NCBI GenBank assembly: GCA_034440515.1
Contig: JAWXCF010000097.1
Span: forward strand, 1 to 30,253
From: JAWXCF01 sp034440515
GTDB taxonomy: Bacteria > Bacteroidota > Bacteroidia > CAILMK01
DNA: 30,253 nucleotides
Direction of reading: 5' to 3'
Shown: positions 16,202 through 24,569 of the stretch, piece after piece
Numbering within the stretch: the stretch's first letter is position 1
How the letters are laid out: every line of letters begins with the position of its first letter
Translations under genes and position numbers: made by a program
The notes under the pieces: model-generated
Database searches by the model: none
Told to the model about the DNA's origin: nothing
What the model saw: the letters and a program-made list of their open reading frames with translations, nothing else

Positions 16202-17232
16202 AAGTGCTTAAAGCCACTTACTTCATCTAGTTTTATCTCGTTACCACCGTGGGTAATGTAGGTAAAGGTATCTAAGGCACCAGTAGTATGACCCACAGCC
16301 GTAAAGTCTGGTAAATTCTTTAATTTCTCATAGTCATCTATAGATACTGCCATAAGTAATTCATAGTCTTCACCACCACTTAGCACGCAGATGCTAGGGT
16401 CCATTCTAAAGCTAAGCGCCAATTCGCTGGTAGCCTCATCTATCGGGAATTTATCTTCAAATAGTTTACACCCCAATCCAGATGCCTTGGCTATGTGCAT
16501 TGCTTCGCTACCTAATCCGTCACTTACATCTATCATAGCATTAGGAACTATATTCAGCTCTGCCAATTGATCTATTACGTCTTTTCTAGCTTCTGGTCTT
16601 AGCTGGCGTTTCAATATATATTCGTGTCCTTGCAACTCTGGTTGCATATCTGGAGTTTCTAGATAAACTCTTTTTTCTCGTTCTAATATTTGCAAGCCCA
16701 TATAAGCTCCACCTAAATCACCCGTAACTACGAGTACGTCTCCGTTTTTAGCACCTGCACGGGTTACCATTTTATCTTTAGCTACTTTACCTATAGCTGT
16801 TAGACTTAGGCATAGACCCATACGACTGGTAGTTGTATCGCCACCTATCAATTCTACATTGTAATAAGTGCAGGCTGCTCTCATTCCTGTTAGTAAAGCA
16901 TCAATTGCCTCAACTGTGAATTTACTACTCATAGCAATACCTAGGGTAAGATATTGAGGTGTACCATTCATAGCGTATATGTCTGATACTGTAGCTGCCA
17001 CTACTTTATAGCCAAGGTGTTGTAATGGTGTATAGACTAAATCGAAGTGAACGCCCTCTACATACATATCTGTACTGGTTAAAGTTAATTCCTCATTAGA
17101 CTGAAAAGCTGCAGAGTCATCACCAATACCTAAGACTATTTTATCATTCTTAATTGGAAATAACTGGTTTATTTTTTCAATCAACCCAAATTCCCCTAAC
17201 TCTTCTAGTGGGGTTAATTTTTCTTGGCTCAT
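16198..17232 (-). CDS. thiL: Thiamine-monophosphate kinase
   Basis: A 344-residue ThiL, which phosphorylates thiamine monophosphate to thiamine diphosphate with ATP. Motifs from the ATG at 17232 are ELGEFGLIEKI at the N-terminus, GIGDDSAAF near 35-43, TDMYVEGVHF, ATVSDIYAMNGTPQY, GGDTTTS, VTGDLGGAYMGL and IDVSDGLGSEA, with CVLSGGEDYELL late. This is the full PurM-like pattern. An in-frame GTG at 17262 would add ten residues; the ATG giving MSQEKLTPLEELGEFG matches family starts better. No other thiamine gene is nearby. It overlaps the stop of the convergent lipoprotein gene. Confidence 0.95.
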   Translation of the reverse strand: MSQEKLTPLEELGEFGLIEKINQLFPIKNDKIVLGIGDDSAAFQSNEELTLTSTDMYVEGVHFDLVYTPLQHLGYKVVAATVSDIYAMNGTPQYLTLGIAMSSKFTVEAIDALLTGMRAACTYYNVELIGGDTTTSRMGLCLSLTAIGKVAKDKMVTRAGAKNGDVLVVTGDLGGAYMGLQILEREKRVYLETPDMQPELQGHEYILKRQLRPEARKDVIDQLAELNIVPNAMIDVSDGLGSEAMHIAKASGLGCKLFEDKFPIDEATSELALSFRMDPSICVLSGGEDYELLMAVSIDDYEKLKNLPDFTAVGHTTGALDTFTYITHGGNEIKLDEVSGFKHF

Positions 17233-17349
17233 ACTATGCTTTTGTAGTGCAAAGGTACTCACATACCATATTGTTGCATAAATAGGTTAGAATTTCTCAA
17301 TTTTTCAACTAGAAAAGGTGGTTTATCCCAATAGGAATAGAGAATGAAA

Positions 17350-18519
17350 CTACTTTCTAAATGGATTGCTGTAAGCGGGGTTGGTCAGTAGGGTCGGGTC
17401 ATCAAGTGTTTTGATGAAAGCCTTCAAAGCAGAAACTTCGTTCTGATCCATCTCCATCGTATTTGGATTGCCTCTAGTGCGTAGTTTTATATACATTTGG
17501 TCGTCCAGCGCATCGTATTCTGCTTTATTCATTTTACTACTGCCATCATTATAATGTTTTACAATGTCGTCTATAGTTTTAAATTGCCCATCGTGACCGT
17601 AAGGCGCAGTATAGCTTAGGTTTCTCAAGCTTGGTACTTTTGCATCACGTACTTGTCCATTATCTAAGCTAATGGTACCATTATTCATTAGAACGCGTAA
17701 TACCTTTAAATTAGCCTCCTGTTGAAACAGAGGAAAAGTATGACAATGCCCACAATCTACACCACTGCCCGGTGCTTTAAGTCGGGTATCAGCTTGTAGT
17801 TTAGGATCGTTAGTAAATAGATCAAATCCCTTTTGCTCTAATGGAGTAAACAAGTCAAAATTCTTGGTTTTAGCATATTGGTCGTACTTACTATTGCCAG
17901 ATACGATACTGCGAATAAATTGAGCCATTCCGACTACTGCAAGCTGTTTGCTGATTTTGGGTTTACCGAATTTATCTAATCCAAATGCAGCTTTAAACTT
18001 GGCTTGATACATAGGGCTATTTTGCAGTCTTTCCACTGCAACTTCCCAACTTAAGTCCATTTCTATTGGGTTAAATACAGGTTGTTCTATTTGTTCTTCA
18101 AGAGTTAATGCCCTGCCGTCCCAAAAGAAAGGACCTTGCTCAAAACCTACATTATATAGAGGCATACTGTTTCTATCGGTCATCCCACCGTGCACACCCA
18201 TACTGAATTGTCTATCGTCTGTAAAGGCTAATGATTGTTTGTGACAAGAGCCACAACTAATTGTATAGTTTACGCTAAGAATTGAATCGTAAAATAAATG
18301 TCTGCCCAAATCGACGCCTTCTACCGTCATTGGGTAGCTGGTGTTGTCATAAAAAGTACCAAAACCGTAAGGTTTCTCTACTACATATTTGTTGGAACTG
18401 GCACCTGTGCTTAGGTCAATATTATCCGATTCTGGTTTGCAAGAGTGAATCAAAATAGCCATTGGTACTACTAACCAAATAACTAACTTCAAATATCGAA
18501 ATGCCAAAGCTCTCTTCAC
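17350..18519 (-). CDS. Dihaem cytochrome c peroxidase/MauG-type protein, MbnH-like
   Basis: A 389-residue exported protein with two c-type haem sites, CGSCH (Cys89-His93) and CGHCH (Cys256-His260). FFWDGRA (Trp133), NPIEMDLSWE, PSLRNLSYTAPYGHDGQF and IVKHYNDG are all signatures of the CcpA/MauG family. The start is GTG, giving a basic n-region and a hydrophobic helix ending IHSC (Cys27), a possible but non-ideal lipobox; an ATG at 18462 would remove the signal's n-region. It begins 18 bp after the stop of the MbnP-like gene, so the two form an operon. In the characterised MbnH/MbnP pair the dihaem enzyme oxidises a Trp of MbnP to kynurenine. I infer that role here from the pairing; ordinary peroxide reduction is the alternative. 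Confidence 0.85.
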   Translation of the reverse strand: MKRALAFRYLKLVIWLVVPMAILIHSCKPESDNIDLSTGASSNKYVVEKPYGFGTFYDNTSYPMTVEGVDLGRHLFYDSILSVNYTISCGSCHKQSLAFTDDRQFSMGVHGGMTDRNSMPLYNVGFEQGPFFWDGRALTLEEQIEQPVFNPIEMDLSWEVAVERLQNSPMYQAKFKAAFGLDKFGKPKISKQLAVVGMAQFIRSIVSGNSKYDQYAKTKNFDLFTPLEQKGFDLFTNDPKLQADTRLKAPGSGVDCGHCHTFPLFQQEANLKVLRVLMNNGTISLDNGQVRDAKVPSLRNLSYTAPYGHDGQFKTIDDIVKHYNDGSSKMNKAEYDALDDQMYIKLRTRGNPNTMEMDQNEVSALKAFIKTLDDPTLLTNPAYSNPFRK

Positions 18520-18537
18520 TTTCTTTTTTTTTGTAAT

Positions 18538-19359
18538 TTACTTTAACGTAATAGATTTGGTAAAGTTGTCAGCTACCAACTTTACAATTCTAACTTGATT
18601 TTGATCATCAGATTTAGAATCACTAATGTTATCCTTGTAAATGTCTAACTGATTGCCTGGTTGGGTAAATACGTTGTTCATATTTACTTCTGCTGTTAGG
18701 GTAGTAGCAGCGATATTAGTTAATGTAAAGTTTTTATTCAGTGAAAAACTTTGAGTTACAACGTCAGTACGTAGGTGATAACTGTATGGGTATGGAGTTG
18801 AATTACCAACTTTATAAGCATTACCCATCACCGTTAGGTGTCTAAAGGTATTGTCCCAACTCCACCAAGTACCACGTTTATCGCTAAGAGGATTATTGTC
18901 AGGATATGATGTCGCCAATGGTGCGTTGTCGCCATCTAATTCTGCTGGTACACCTAGTACCATTTTTAATCCAGTATAATTACCAGAAGGCAAACTAAAA
19001 GTAAAGCTACTATTTACAGCCGTAGAGTCTGTATTCATCCAAGATTTTGGATTTACATTTACTAGTATCAAATCTTTAACCATAACCTCTGTACCATCAT
19101 CTTTAACAGCTTTTATGTTATTTAGGTAAAAAGATAGTGTATTAAAGTTAAAGTCTAAGTCAAACGCTCCTAATGCAGTTTGTTGACCCAACGCCAATGT
19201 ATTGCTAGAACTGTTAACAGTGGTAAACTTGATTGTAAAGTTTTGCTCTATTACCACAGGATTAATTATAGGCTCAATAGTTTGTTTGTCGCAAGAAGAA
19301 AAAGATATTATGCTGACTAGGCACAATCCTAAAAATTGAATTGAGGTAAATTTTCTCAT
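18538..19359 (-). CDS. MbnP-like exported copper-protein candidate
   Basis: A 273-residue protein with a signal and a lipobox-like FSSC (Cys23). After a short linker it has FTIKFTTVNSS, LSFYLNNIKAVKDDGT, LPSGNYTGLKMVLGVP and GTWWSWDNTFRHLTVMG (Trp165, 166 and 168), the pattern I associate with the MbnP-like family, whose Bacteroidota members usually carry a YWSWN-type motif there. A YHLR segment with His195 follows. MbnP proteins bind copper in the periplasm after a Trp is converted to kynurenine by the dihaem partner. The dihaem gene lies 18 bp downstream, which strongly supports the pairing. No TonB receptor or methanobactin gene is next to it. Which Trp would be modified cannot be told from sequence. 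Confidence 0.78.
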   Translation of the reverse strand: MRKFTSIQFLGLCLVSIISFSSCDKQTIEPIINPVVIEQNFTIKFTTVNSSSNTLALGQQTALGAFDLDFNFNTLSFYLNNIKAVKDDGTEVMVKDLILVNVNPKSWMNTDSTAVNSSFTFSLPSGNYTGLKMVLGVPAELDGDNAPLATSYPDNNPLSDKRGTWWSWDNTFRHLTVMGNAYKVGNSTPYPYSYHLRTDVVTQSFSLNKNFTLTNIAATTLTAEVNMNNVFTQPGNQLDIYKDNISDSKSDDQNQVRIVKLVADNFTKSITLK

Positions 19360-19476
19360 TTATATATCTGTACTTATTGCAATAATGAAATATGGGTAAA
19401 TTTAGTGCCATAATTCAATTAAAGCACTACATCCTATATTTTATGTTAGACTGTTAAGTTTTCAGATAGGTTGCAT

Positions 19477-20034
19477 CTATTTTAACCTGTCTGGGTTATT
19501 GGTTAGAAATGCTTCCCAACTATTTTGTCGTTTTGCGGTATGGTCACTGAAATTGCCATTTTGCATAGCGTGACACATAGCTATAGCAAGCCCGTCAGTT
19601 GCGTCTAGGTGTTTCTCTGTATTTTGAAACTTTAGTAGGGTTTGTAGCATAGCCTCGACAGCACTTTTTGCAGCATTTCCGTTACCAGTTATGGCTTGCT
19701 TTATTTTCCTAGGACTATACTGATGTATGGTTAAGCCGTGTTGAATAGCTGCCCCAGTTATCACTCCTTGGGCCCGCCCTAACTTTAACATACTCTGTAC
19801 ATTTTTACCGAAAAATGGATCTTCTATGGCAACCTCATCTGGTTTATATGTTGCTATTATATTACATATATCGTGATAAAGCTTGGTTAATTTCTCTACT
19901 GGGTCAGTTATTTTACTTAGGTTTACGACGCCTAGGCTCAGCAATTCAAAGTTTTGCTTGCCCGTTTGCATTATCAGTCCATAGCCTGTTATTCTAGTTC
20001 CAGGGTCTATTCCCAATATTATCTTAGTGGACAT
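19477..20034 (-). CDS. ruvC: Holliday junction endodeoxyribonuclease RuvC
   Basis: A 185-residue RuvC, the nuclease that cuts Holliday junctions with RuvAB. It opens MSTKIILGIDPGTRITGYG and carries the four acidic catalytic residues: Asp10 in GIDPGT, Glu71 in AIEDPFFG, and Asp144 and Asp147 in HLDATDGLAIAMCHA. KNVQSMLKLGRAQG and YSPRKIKQAITGNGNA are also typical. The frame extends three codons to a TTG at 20043, but the ATG at 20034 gives the standard N-terminus. It is divergent from the flippase-like gene with 92 bp between. ruvA and ruvB are not in the window. Confidence 0.96.
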   Translation of the reverse strand: MSTKIILGIDPGTRITGYGLIMQTGKQNFELLSLGVVNLSKITDPVEKLTKLYHDICNIIATYKPDEVAIEDPFFGKNVQSMLKLGRAQGVITGAAIQHGLTIHQYSPRKIKQAITGNGNAAKSAVEAMLQTLLKFQNTEKHLDATDGLAIAMCHAMQNGNFSDHTAKRQNSWEAFLTNNPDRLK

Positions 20035-20111
20035 AGTCTGCAAATTAAAGTATTATAAAAAGCATATTGTGGTATTGGTCAATAATTATGAGTTGCAGCT
20101 TTTAAAAGTAT

Positions 20112-20119
20112 TAATTTTG
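20112..20119 (+). promoter_or_regulatory. Candidate -7 box for the flippase/GT2/OppC run
   Basis: TAATTTTG, an exact TAnnTTTG, lies only 7 bp before the ATG at 20127, so the transcript would be leaderless or nearly so. The nearest upstream TTG (20093-20095) is 16 bp away, shorter than the usual 19-21. The call is weak. Confidence 0.4.
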
Positions 20120-20126
20120 AATTATT

Positions 20127-21152
20127 ATGTTTGGGCAAATCATTTCTAGTATTACTTCTGTTAAAGTTAGCGCCCGAACCTACAAGGTATTCATATCAAT
20201 CGTATCGCTAATAGGCTTAGTAATATTGGCCTACCAGTTAAATGAAAACGATAAGATAAAAAACCTATTACTAGAAAATAGAAATAAAGCTTTTACTATA
20301 AATGGGGCACTACTGCTGGGCAGCATTATTGTATTAGCAGTTGTAAATCAATTAATAGAAGCTTACAAATGGAAGTCTTTGCTGCAATCATTTGCTAAAA
20401 TTAGCCTAATGAAATCTATGAGAGGTGTACTGGTAGGAAACTCAATTAGCATATTACTTCCCAATAGGACAGGCGATTTTATAGGCAGGGCAAGTGTGCT
20501 GAATTCTAGAAACCAAATAGCAGGTGCAGCTATGAGCATATTGGGTAGTTGGTCACAGTTGTTAGTTACCATATTATTTGGTACTACTGCCTGTATATTG
20601 TGGGTATATGGGCAAATTAATGTGCTCTATTTCATTGGTTTATTTATACTGATGCTAGTAGTTAATCTTAGTTTGGTGTATGCTTGGTTATCGTTACCAC
20701 GCATTATAAAACACGCTAAACCATTAAAAATTAAGTTTATCAAGACCAGACGCTGGGCATTATTCGTGAGGAAGGGCAGAACAGATATGTTTTTAGCGTT
20801 AAGGCTGTCAATGTTAAGGTTTGCCACATTCGCTTTTCAATTTTACTTGTTTTTGGTATTTTACCAAGGTTATATCCCCATTTCTGTGGTATTTGTACCC
20901 ATAGTTTTAATGTTTTTTCTACAGACCATTAGTCCTAGTGGTGCTATTAGCGAGGTGTTTGTACGGAGTATGACGACAGCCCTAATATTTTCTAGTTTGG
21001 GGATAGAGTACAGTGCTGTAACTGCAAGCCTGAGTCTATGGCTGGTAAATGTTGTAGCCCCAGCAATAGTAGGATATATGGTTGCAATTCCATTGGCTTG
21101 GCTAAGGACAGGTAAATATGGTAAATTGCGAACTTTAGGAAATCAATCCTGA
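20127..21152 (+). CDS. Flippase-like membrane protein (LPG synthase transmembrane family)
   Basis: A 341-residue polytopic protein with about eight hydrophobic helices. The conserved features are LIEAYKWKSLL near residue 80, the loop GVLVGNSISILLPNRTGDFIGRAS (LPNRTGDF is the family signature), and late PSGAISEVFVRS. This is the lysylphosphatidylglycerol-synthase TM / UPF0104 family. Members lacking the soluble synthase domain, like this one, are thought to translocate lipids or glycolipids. It is followed after 20 bp by a GT2 glycosyltransferase, which fits a pathway that builds and moves a glycolipid or polyprenyl-linked sugar. The substrate is unknown. Confidence 0.85.
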   Translation: MFGQIISSITSVKVSARTYKVFISIVSLIGLVILAYQLNENDKIKNLLLENRNKAFTINGALLLGSIIVLAVVNQLIEAYKWKSLLQSFAKISLMKSMRGVLVGNSISILLPNRTGDFIGRASVLNSRNQIAGAAMSILGSWSQLLVTILFGTTACILWVYGQINVLYFIGLFILMLVVNLSLVYAWLSLPRIIKHAKPLKIKFIKTRRWALFVRKGRTDMFLALRLSMLRFATFAFQFYLFLVFYQGYIPISVVFVPIVLMFFLQTISPSGAISEVFVRSMTTALIFSSLGIEYSAVTASLSLWLVNVVAPAIVGYMVAIPLAWLRTGKYGKLRTLGNQS

Positions 21153-21172
21153 GTGGGCTTAGTGGACTTTTA

Positions 21173-22357
21173 ATGTATTTACTTAGACTAATACTTTTCA
21201 TACTTGCAGCAATAGGTAGCGCAGGCTATGCCTTTATGTATTACGGCTTTATACGATATTGGAATAAAGCTAATAAAAGAACCAAAAGAAACGCAATAAA
21301 GTACAGCCAACTATCCAAGCCATTTGCCAAATTCAGCATTGTAATTCCTTGTCGAAACGAGCGCAACAATATAATGTCACTTCTTGAAGATCTAATTGCA
21401 CAGGCGTACCCCAGCAGTCAGTTTGAAATAATAGTTGCAGATGATAACAGCGGTGATGACACTGCCCAATTGGTTCAAGCATTCATAGCTATTCACAGAA
21501 ATGTTCAGCTAAAATTCATAGATAAAAATGAAGTAAATAGTACAGGCCTAAAGTATAAAAAAGCAGCCCTAACTGCAGGAGTCAGTCAGTCAAAATTTGA
21601 TTGGGTGCTCACCATTGATGCGGACGTGCGATTAAATGTTAACTGGCTACAAGCTTGGCACGTGGCAACAGTTGAACAGTCAGATAAGTATTGCATTACA
21701 GGACCAGTATTGCTAAACCCTGCTCTAAACAGACGACAACAAATAGAGCAAATTGAATTTATGGGGCTAAATGCTATGGCGGCCTCACTGATAGAAATGA
21801 AGAAACCTTTTCTAGCTAATGGGGCAAACTTTGCTGTAAGGCGAGACATTTTTAATAATGTAAACGGCTATGCTGGCAATGAAAATATAGCCAGTGGAGA
21901 TGATGAATTTCTAATGCAAAAGATTAACCATCAATTCCCTAATAGAATTGGGTTTGCTATGGTACAATCTGCCCTAGTCAGTACACCTACTCAAGCAAAT
22001 ATGGCTAAGCTATTGGGTCAACGTAGGCGCTGGGTGAGTAAGAGTACCAAGTATGCGGGCAAGGCAAATACAATATTGTTGTCTGCTATATGGGTCTATC
22101 ACTTATTCCTATTGCTATTGCTAATATTTAGTATAGGGGACACTAATTTCTTTAATGGCTTTGCCCTGCTATTGATATTGAAATGGGTGGTTGAATGGAT
22201 ATTTTTAAAAAAAGTGGCGCTATTTTATGGGGTAGAAATTGGTCGATTTAACTTTATGTTAGGCTCATTTTTTCACATTATTTATGTGGTCTTTATTGGA
22301 ATATTGGGTAATATTGGCAGCTATAATTGGAAAGAAAGAAAACTAAAAATCAGATAG
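21173..22357 (+). CDS. Membrane-bound family 2 glycosyltransferase
   Basis: A 394-residue protein. An N-terminal membrane helix (about 1-25) is followed by a GT-A domain beginning FSIVIPCRNERNNIMSLLED, with VADDNSGDDT, the metal-binding TIDADV (DxD), SGDDEFLMQKI and the Q-x-x-RW motif in GQRRRWVSKS, then hydrophobic C-terminal helices. This layout fits processive or lipid-directed GT2 enzymes that transfer sugars from nucleotide donors at the inner membrane. The stop is 4 bp before the GTG of the small downstream gene, so the genes are co-transcribed. The sugar and acceptor are not predictable. Confidence 0.9.
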   Translation: MYLLRLILFILAAIGSAGYAFMYYGFIRYWNKANKRTKRNAIKYSQLSKPFAKFSIVIPCRNERNNIMSLLEDLIAQAYPSSQFEIIVADDNSGDDTAQLVQAFIAIHRNVQLKFIDKNEVNSTGLKYKKAALTAGVSQSKFDWVLTIDADVRLNVNWLQAWHVATVEQSDKYCITGPVLLNPALNRRQQIEQIEFMGLNAMAASLIEMKKPFLANGANFAVRRDIFNNVNGYAGNENIASGDDEFLMQKINHQFPNRIGFAMVQSALVSTPTQANMAKLLGQRRRWVSKSTKYAGKANTILLSAIWVYHLFLLLLLIFSIGDTNFFNGFALLLILKWVVEWIFLKKVALFYGVEIGRFNFMLGSFFHIIYVVFIGILGNIGSYNWKERKLKIR

Positions 22358-22361
22358 AATA

Positions 22362-22628
22362 GTGGAAATTACAGACATAGAATTTGCGGTATTGGGTGCT
22401 GTATATTTTGTAGAACCCTTTGAAAAAATACTAGAAGAGGTTCCCTTTAGCAAACCCATAGTTGCAGATGCACTTAAGATGATGATAGACAGAGGCTACA
22501 TAACCCCGATGGTATGGGATGATGAAAGAAGTCTCCACGTCAGGACTTTTTTTTACGATACTGACAATATGGATGCCTATTTTTATCAGGCGACCAGGGC
22601 AGGATTAATTGTTCACACATCTTTATAG
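22362..22628 (+). CDS. Small acidic protein of unknown function
   Basis: An 88-residue soluble protein that begins with GTG 4 bp after the glycosyltransferase stop and ends 4 bp before the OppC-like ATG, so its spacing says it is a real operon member. The sequence MEITDIEFAVLGAVYFVEPFE followed by VADALKMMIDRGYITPMV resembles a small winged-helix fold (helix, turn, helix, then strands), an inference from pattern only. It has no signal peptide or metal motif. I do not recognise a named family. Confidence 0.7.
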   Translation: MEITDIEFAVLGAVYFVEPFEKILEEVPFSKPIVADALKMMIDRGYITPMVWDDERSLHVRTFFYDTDNMDAYFYQATRAGLIVHTSL

Positions 22629-22632
22629 TGAT

Positions 22633-23697
22633 ATGAAGGCAGTACCACATCAACATAGCCCGAGTTGGTATGCTAGGCAACGATTTTTACAAAATAAGCC
22701 TGCTGTATTTGGACTTGGCTTCATCATATTTGTTAGCGTAATGGCACTATTGGGTCATCTGATATGTACAGATCCATCAGAAAATGCTAATAGGCAAATT
22801 CCAGAGATTAGCCTGTCTGCGCCAGGTAGCAACTATGATTTACTCAGTTTAGCTGAGCAAAATAAAGTGTCTTTAGTGCAAAAATGGTGGAGCGGCACCC
22901 AAGTTAAATCCAATAGAATTCCCATAAAAAGTTATAAAATAATTGGTAACACAGTACAATTAACACCGATAGATGGAGAACCACGCCAAATAGATAAAAA
23001 GAACTTTCAGTTAGAGAATTATTACAGCCTATTGGGAACAGATAGATTTGGTAGAGACATATTTAGCAGGATTGTATTGGGTAGCAGAGTTTCACTTGCC
23101 GTTGGCTTTATCGCAGTATTTATCAGTCTGATAATTGGGATTACACTAGGTGCATTTGCAGGGTTTTACCAGGGTCGAGTCGATGTTGTTATCCGCTGGC
23201 TCATAAATGTAGTGTGGAGTATTCCAACCTTTTTATTGGTTATGGCTATGGCTTTGGTGTTGGGTAAGGGTTATGTGCAGATATTTATAGCAGTTGGACT
23301 AACTATGTGGGTAGAGGTAGCCAGACTGGTGCGTGGGCAAATACTATATGTACGCACCCTAGACTATGTAAATGCAGGTAAAGCACTTGGCTATAGCCAC
23401 ATAAGAATAATATATAAACACATATTACCCAACATAGCTGGACCCATTTGGGTAATAGCAGCAACTAATTTTGCATCTGCCATAGTGCTAGAGGCTGGTC
23501 TTAGCTTTATCGGACTTGGGGTACAGCCACCATCACCAAGTTGGGGAGTAATGGTTGCCGAGAATTATGGTTTCCTAGTTATGAGTTCCGCCTATATGGC
23601 ACTAATACCAGGGCTTTGTATTGCACTATTGGTATTGGCATTTAATATGGTGGGCAGTGGACTAAGAGATGCACAAGATGTGAAAACCCTTGTCTAA
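22633..23697 (+). CDS. OppC/DppC-type ABC transporter permease
   Basis: A 354-residue permease of the peptide/nickel transporter class. It opens SWYARQRFLQNKPAVFGLGF with the first helix (about 23-45). Next comes a periplasmic stretch of some 80 residues before the family signature GTDRFGRDIFSRIVLGSR, then five helices with the coupling loop NAGKALGYSHIRIIYKHILPN (EAA loop) and GLSFIGLGVQPPSPSWG near the end. The long insert between helix 1 and GTDRFGRD is larger than in E. coli OppC and, as I recall, typical of Bacteroidota. The frame can be extended to a TTG at 22609, overlapping the upstream gene; the ATG at 22633 is used. The partner OppB, ATPases and binding protein are not in the window. 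Confidence 0.92.
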   Translation: MKAVPHQHSPSWYARQRFLQNKPAVFGLGFIIFVSVMALLGHLICTDPSENANRQIPEISLSAPGSNYDLLSLAEQNKVSLVQKWWSGTQVKSNRIPIKSYKIIGNTVQLTPIDGEPRQIDKKNFQLENYYSLLGTDRFGRDIFSRIVLGSRVSLAVGFIAVFISLIIGITLGAFAGFYQGRVDVVIRWLINVVWSIPTFLLVMAMALVLGKGYVQIFIAVGLTMWVEVARLVRGQILYVRTLDYVNAGKALGYSHIRIIYKHILPNIAGPIWVIAATNFASAIVLEAGLSFIGLGVQPPSPSWGVMVAENYGFLVMSSAYMALIPGLCIALLVLAFNMVGSGLRDAQDVKTLV

Positions 23698-23719
23698 AAA
23701 AAATTATAGTCATTATTAA

Positions 23720-24451
23720 CTATTTGGTATAGAATTCACCAGTTACGGTTATGGTTGCCGTCTTAAACTTACTCTCGGTATTGTAGGCGCCACCATAAGT
23801 ATAATCCTCATTACTATTCTGAGCAGTTATTTGAAATACACCCATATATGATGATTTCAATTTGCCCAATTTATTGTTGGTATTTTCTGCAATGGCTTCA
23901 GCTCTGATTCTTGCATCTTTAGCAGCATCAGCTAATAGTTTAACCTTTAGGTCACTTAATTTGGTAAAGTAATATTGTGGGGCTATGCTACTTAGCTCTA
24001 TACCAGACTGGATTAAGTTGCTAATCTCACGACTCACTAACTCAACCTTATCCATTTCTTTACTCTCAACTTTTATAGCCTGGGTTAGTCTATATCCGTT
24101 AAATTTATTTGAGATTAACTCGCCATTTACACCGTAGCTGGGGGTGTATTCTTTGTCTATACTTATGCTGCTAAACACTACCTGCTTCAGGTCTAGGCCA
24201 GACTTAGTCAAGTAAGATTTTACGGCTTCTTCGTCTTTCTTTATTTGGGCAAATGCCTCGCTTAGTTGCATTGATTGTCTATTATAGCTTGCATTCCAAA
24301 CTATCAGGTCTGCTACAAAGTCTTTATTAGACGAACCAGTCACTGTAATAATCTCTTGAGCGCGATATTTACTTTTATAGGCATTTGCAGCTATAGCTAT
24401 ACCAATGATGATGGCCAAACTGAAAATTGCTGCTGATATGTAATTTTTCAT
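23720..24451 (-). CDS. SIMPL-domain (DUF541) periplasmic protein
   Basis: A 243-residue protein with an N-terminal hydrophobic anchor or signal (about 6-24) followed by the SIMPL/DUF541 pattern: EIITVTGSSNKDFVADLIVWNAS, then SGLDLKQVVFSSISIDKEY, GYRLTQAIKVES, and the LADAAKDARIRAEAIAENTNNKLGKL helix with the ITVTGEFYTK C-terminal strand. These proteins form periplasmic oligomers of uncertain function. It converges on the OppC-like gene with 22 bp between stops, and no clear terminator is seen there. Its own upstream flank holds the terminator of the T9SS cargo gene, so it probably has a separate promoter in 24452-24508. Confidence 0.88.
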   Translation of the reverse strand: MKNYISAAIFSLAIIIGIAIAANAYKSKYRAQEIITVTGSSNKDFVADLIVWNASYNRQSMQLSEAFAQIKKDEEAVKSYLTKSGLDLKQVVFSSISIDKEYTPSYGVNGELISNKFNGYRLTQAIKVESKEMDKVELVSREISNLIQSGIELSSIAPQYYFTKLSDLKVKLLADAAKDARIRAEAIAENTNNKLGKLKSSYMGVFQITAQNSNEDYTYGGAYNTESKFKTATITVTGEFYTK

Positions 24452-24508
24452 AATATTTAGGTGACAAAATGTTTATATAAAACAAAACTAAGTAAAACTA
24501 ACGGGCAT

Positions 24509-24538
24509 AAAAAAACCTGCCCAATTAAATTGAGCAGG
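24509..24538 (-). terminator. Rho-independent terminator of the T9SS cargo gene
   Basis: On the minus strand the stem CCTGCTCAAT / ATTGGGCAGG (one G-U pair, tiny loop) is followed by seven T residues. It ends the 24570-25484 transcript before the SIMPL gene. Confidence 0.85.
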
Positions 24539-24569
24539 CTGTATAATGATGCTTAAAATAAGCTAGTTA

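Noticed and set aside
23698..23719. A-rich stretch between the OppC-like and SIMPL genes as a terminator
   Set aside because: There is a run of A residues but no stem-loop beside it.
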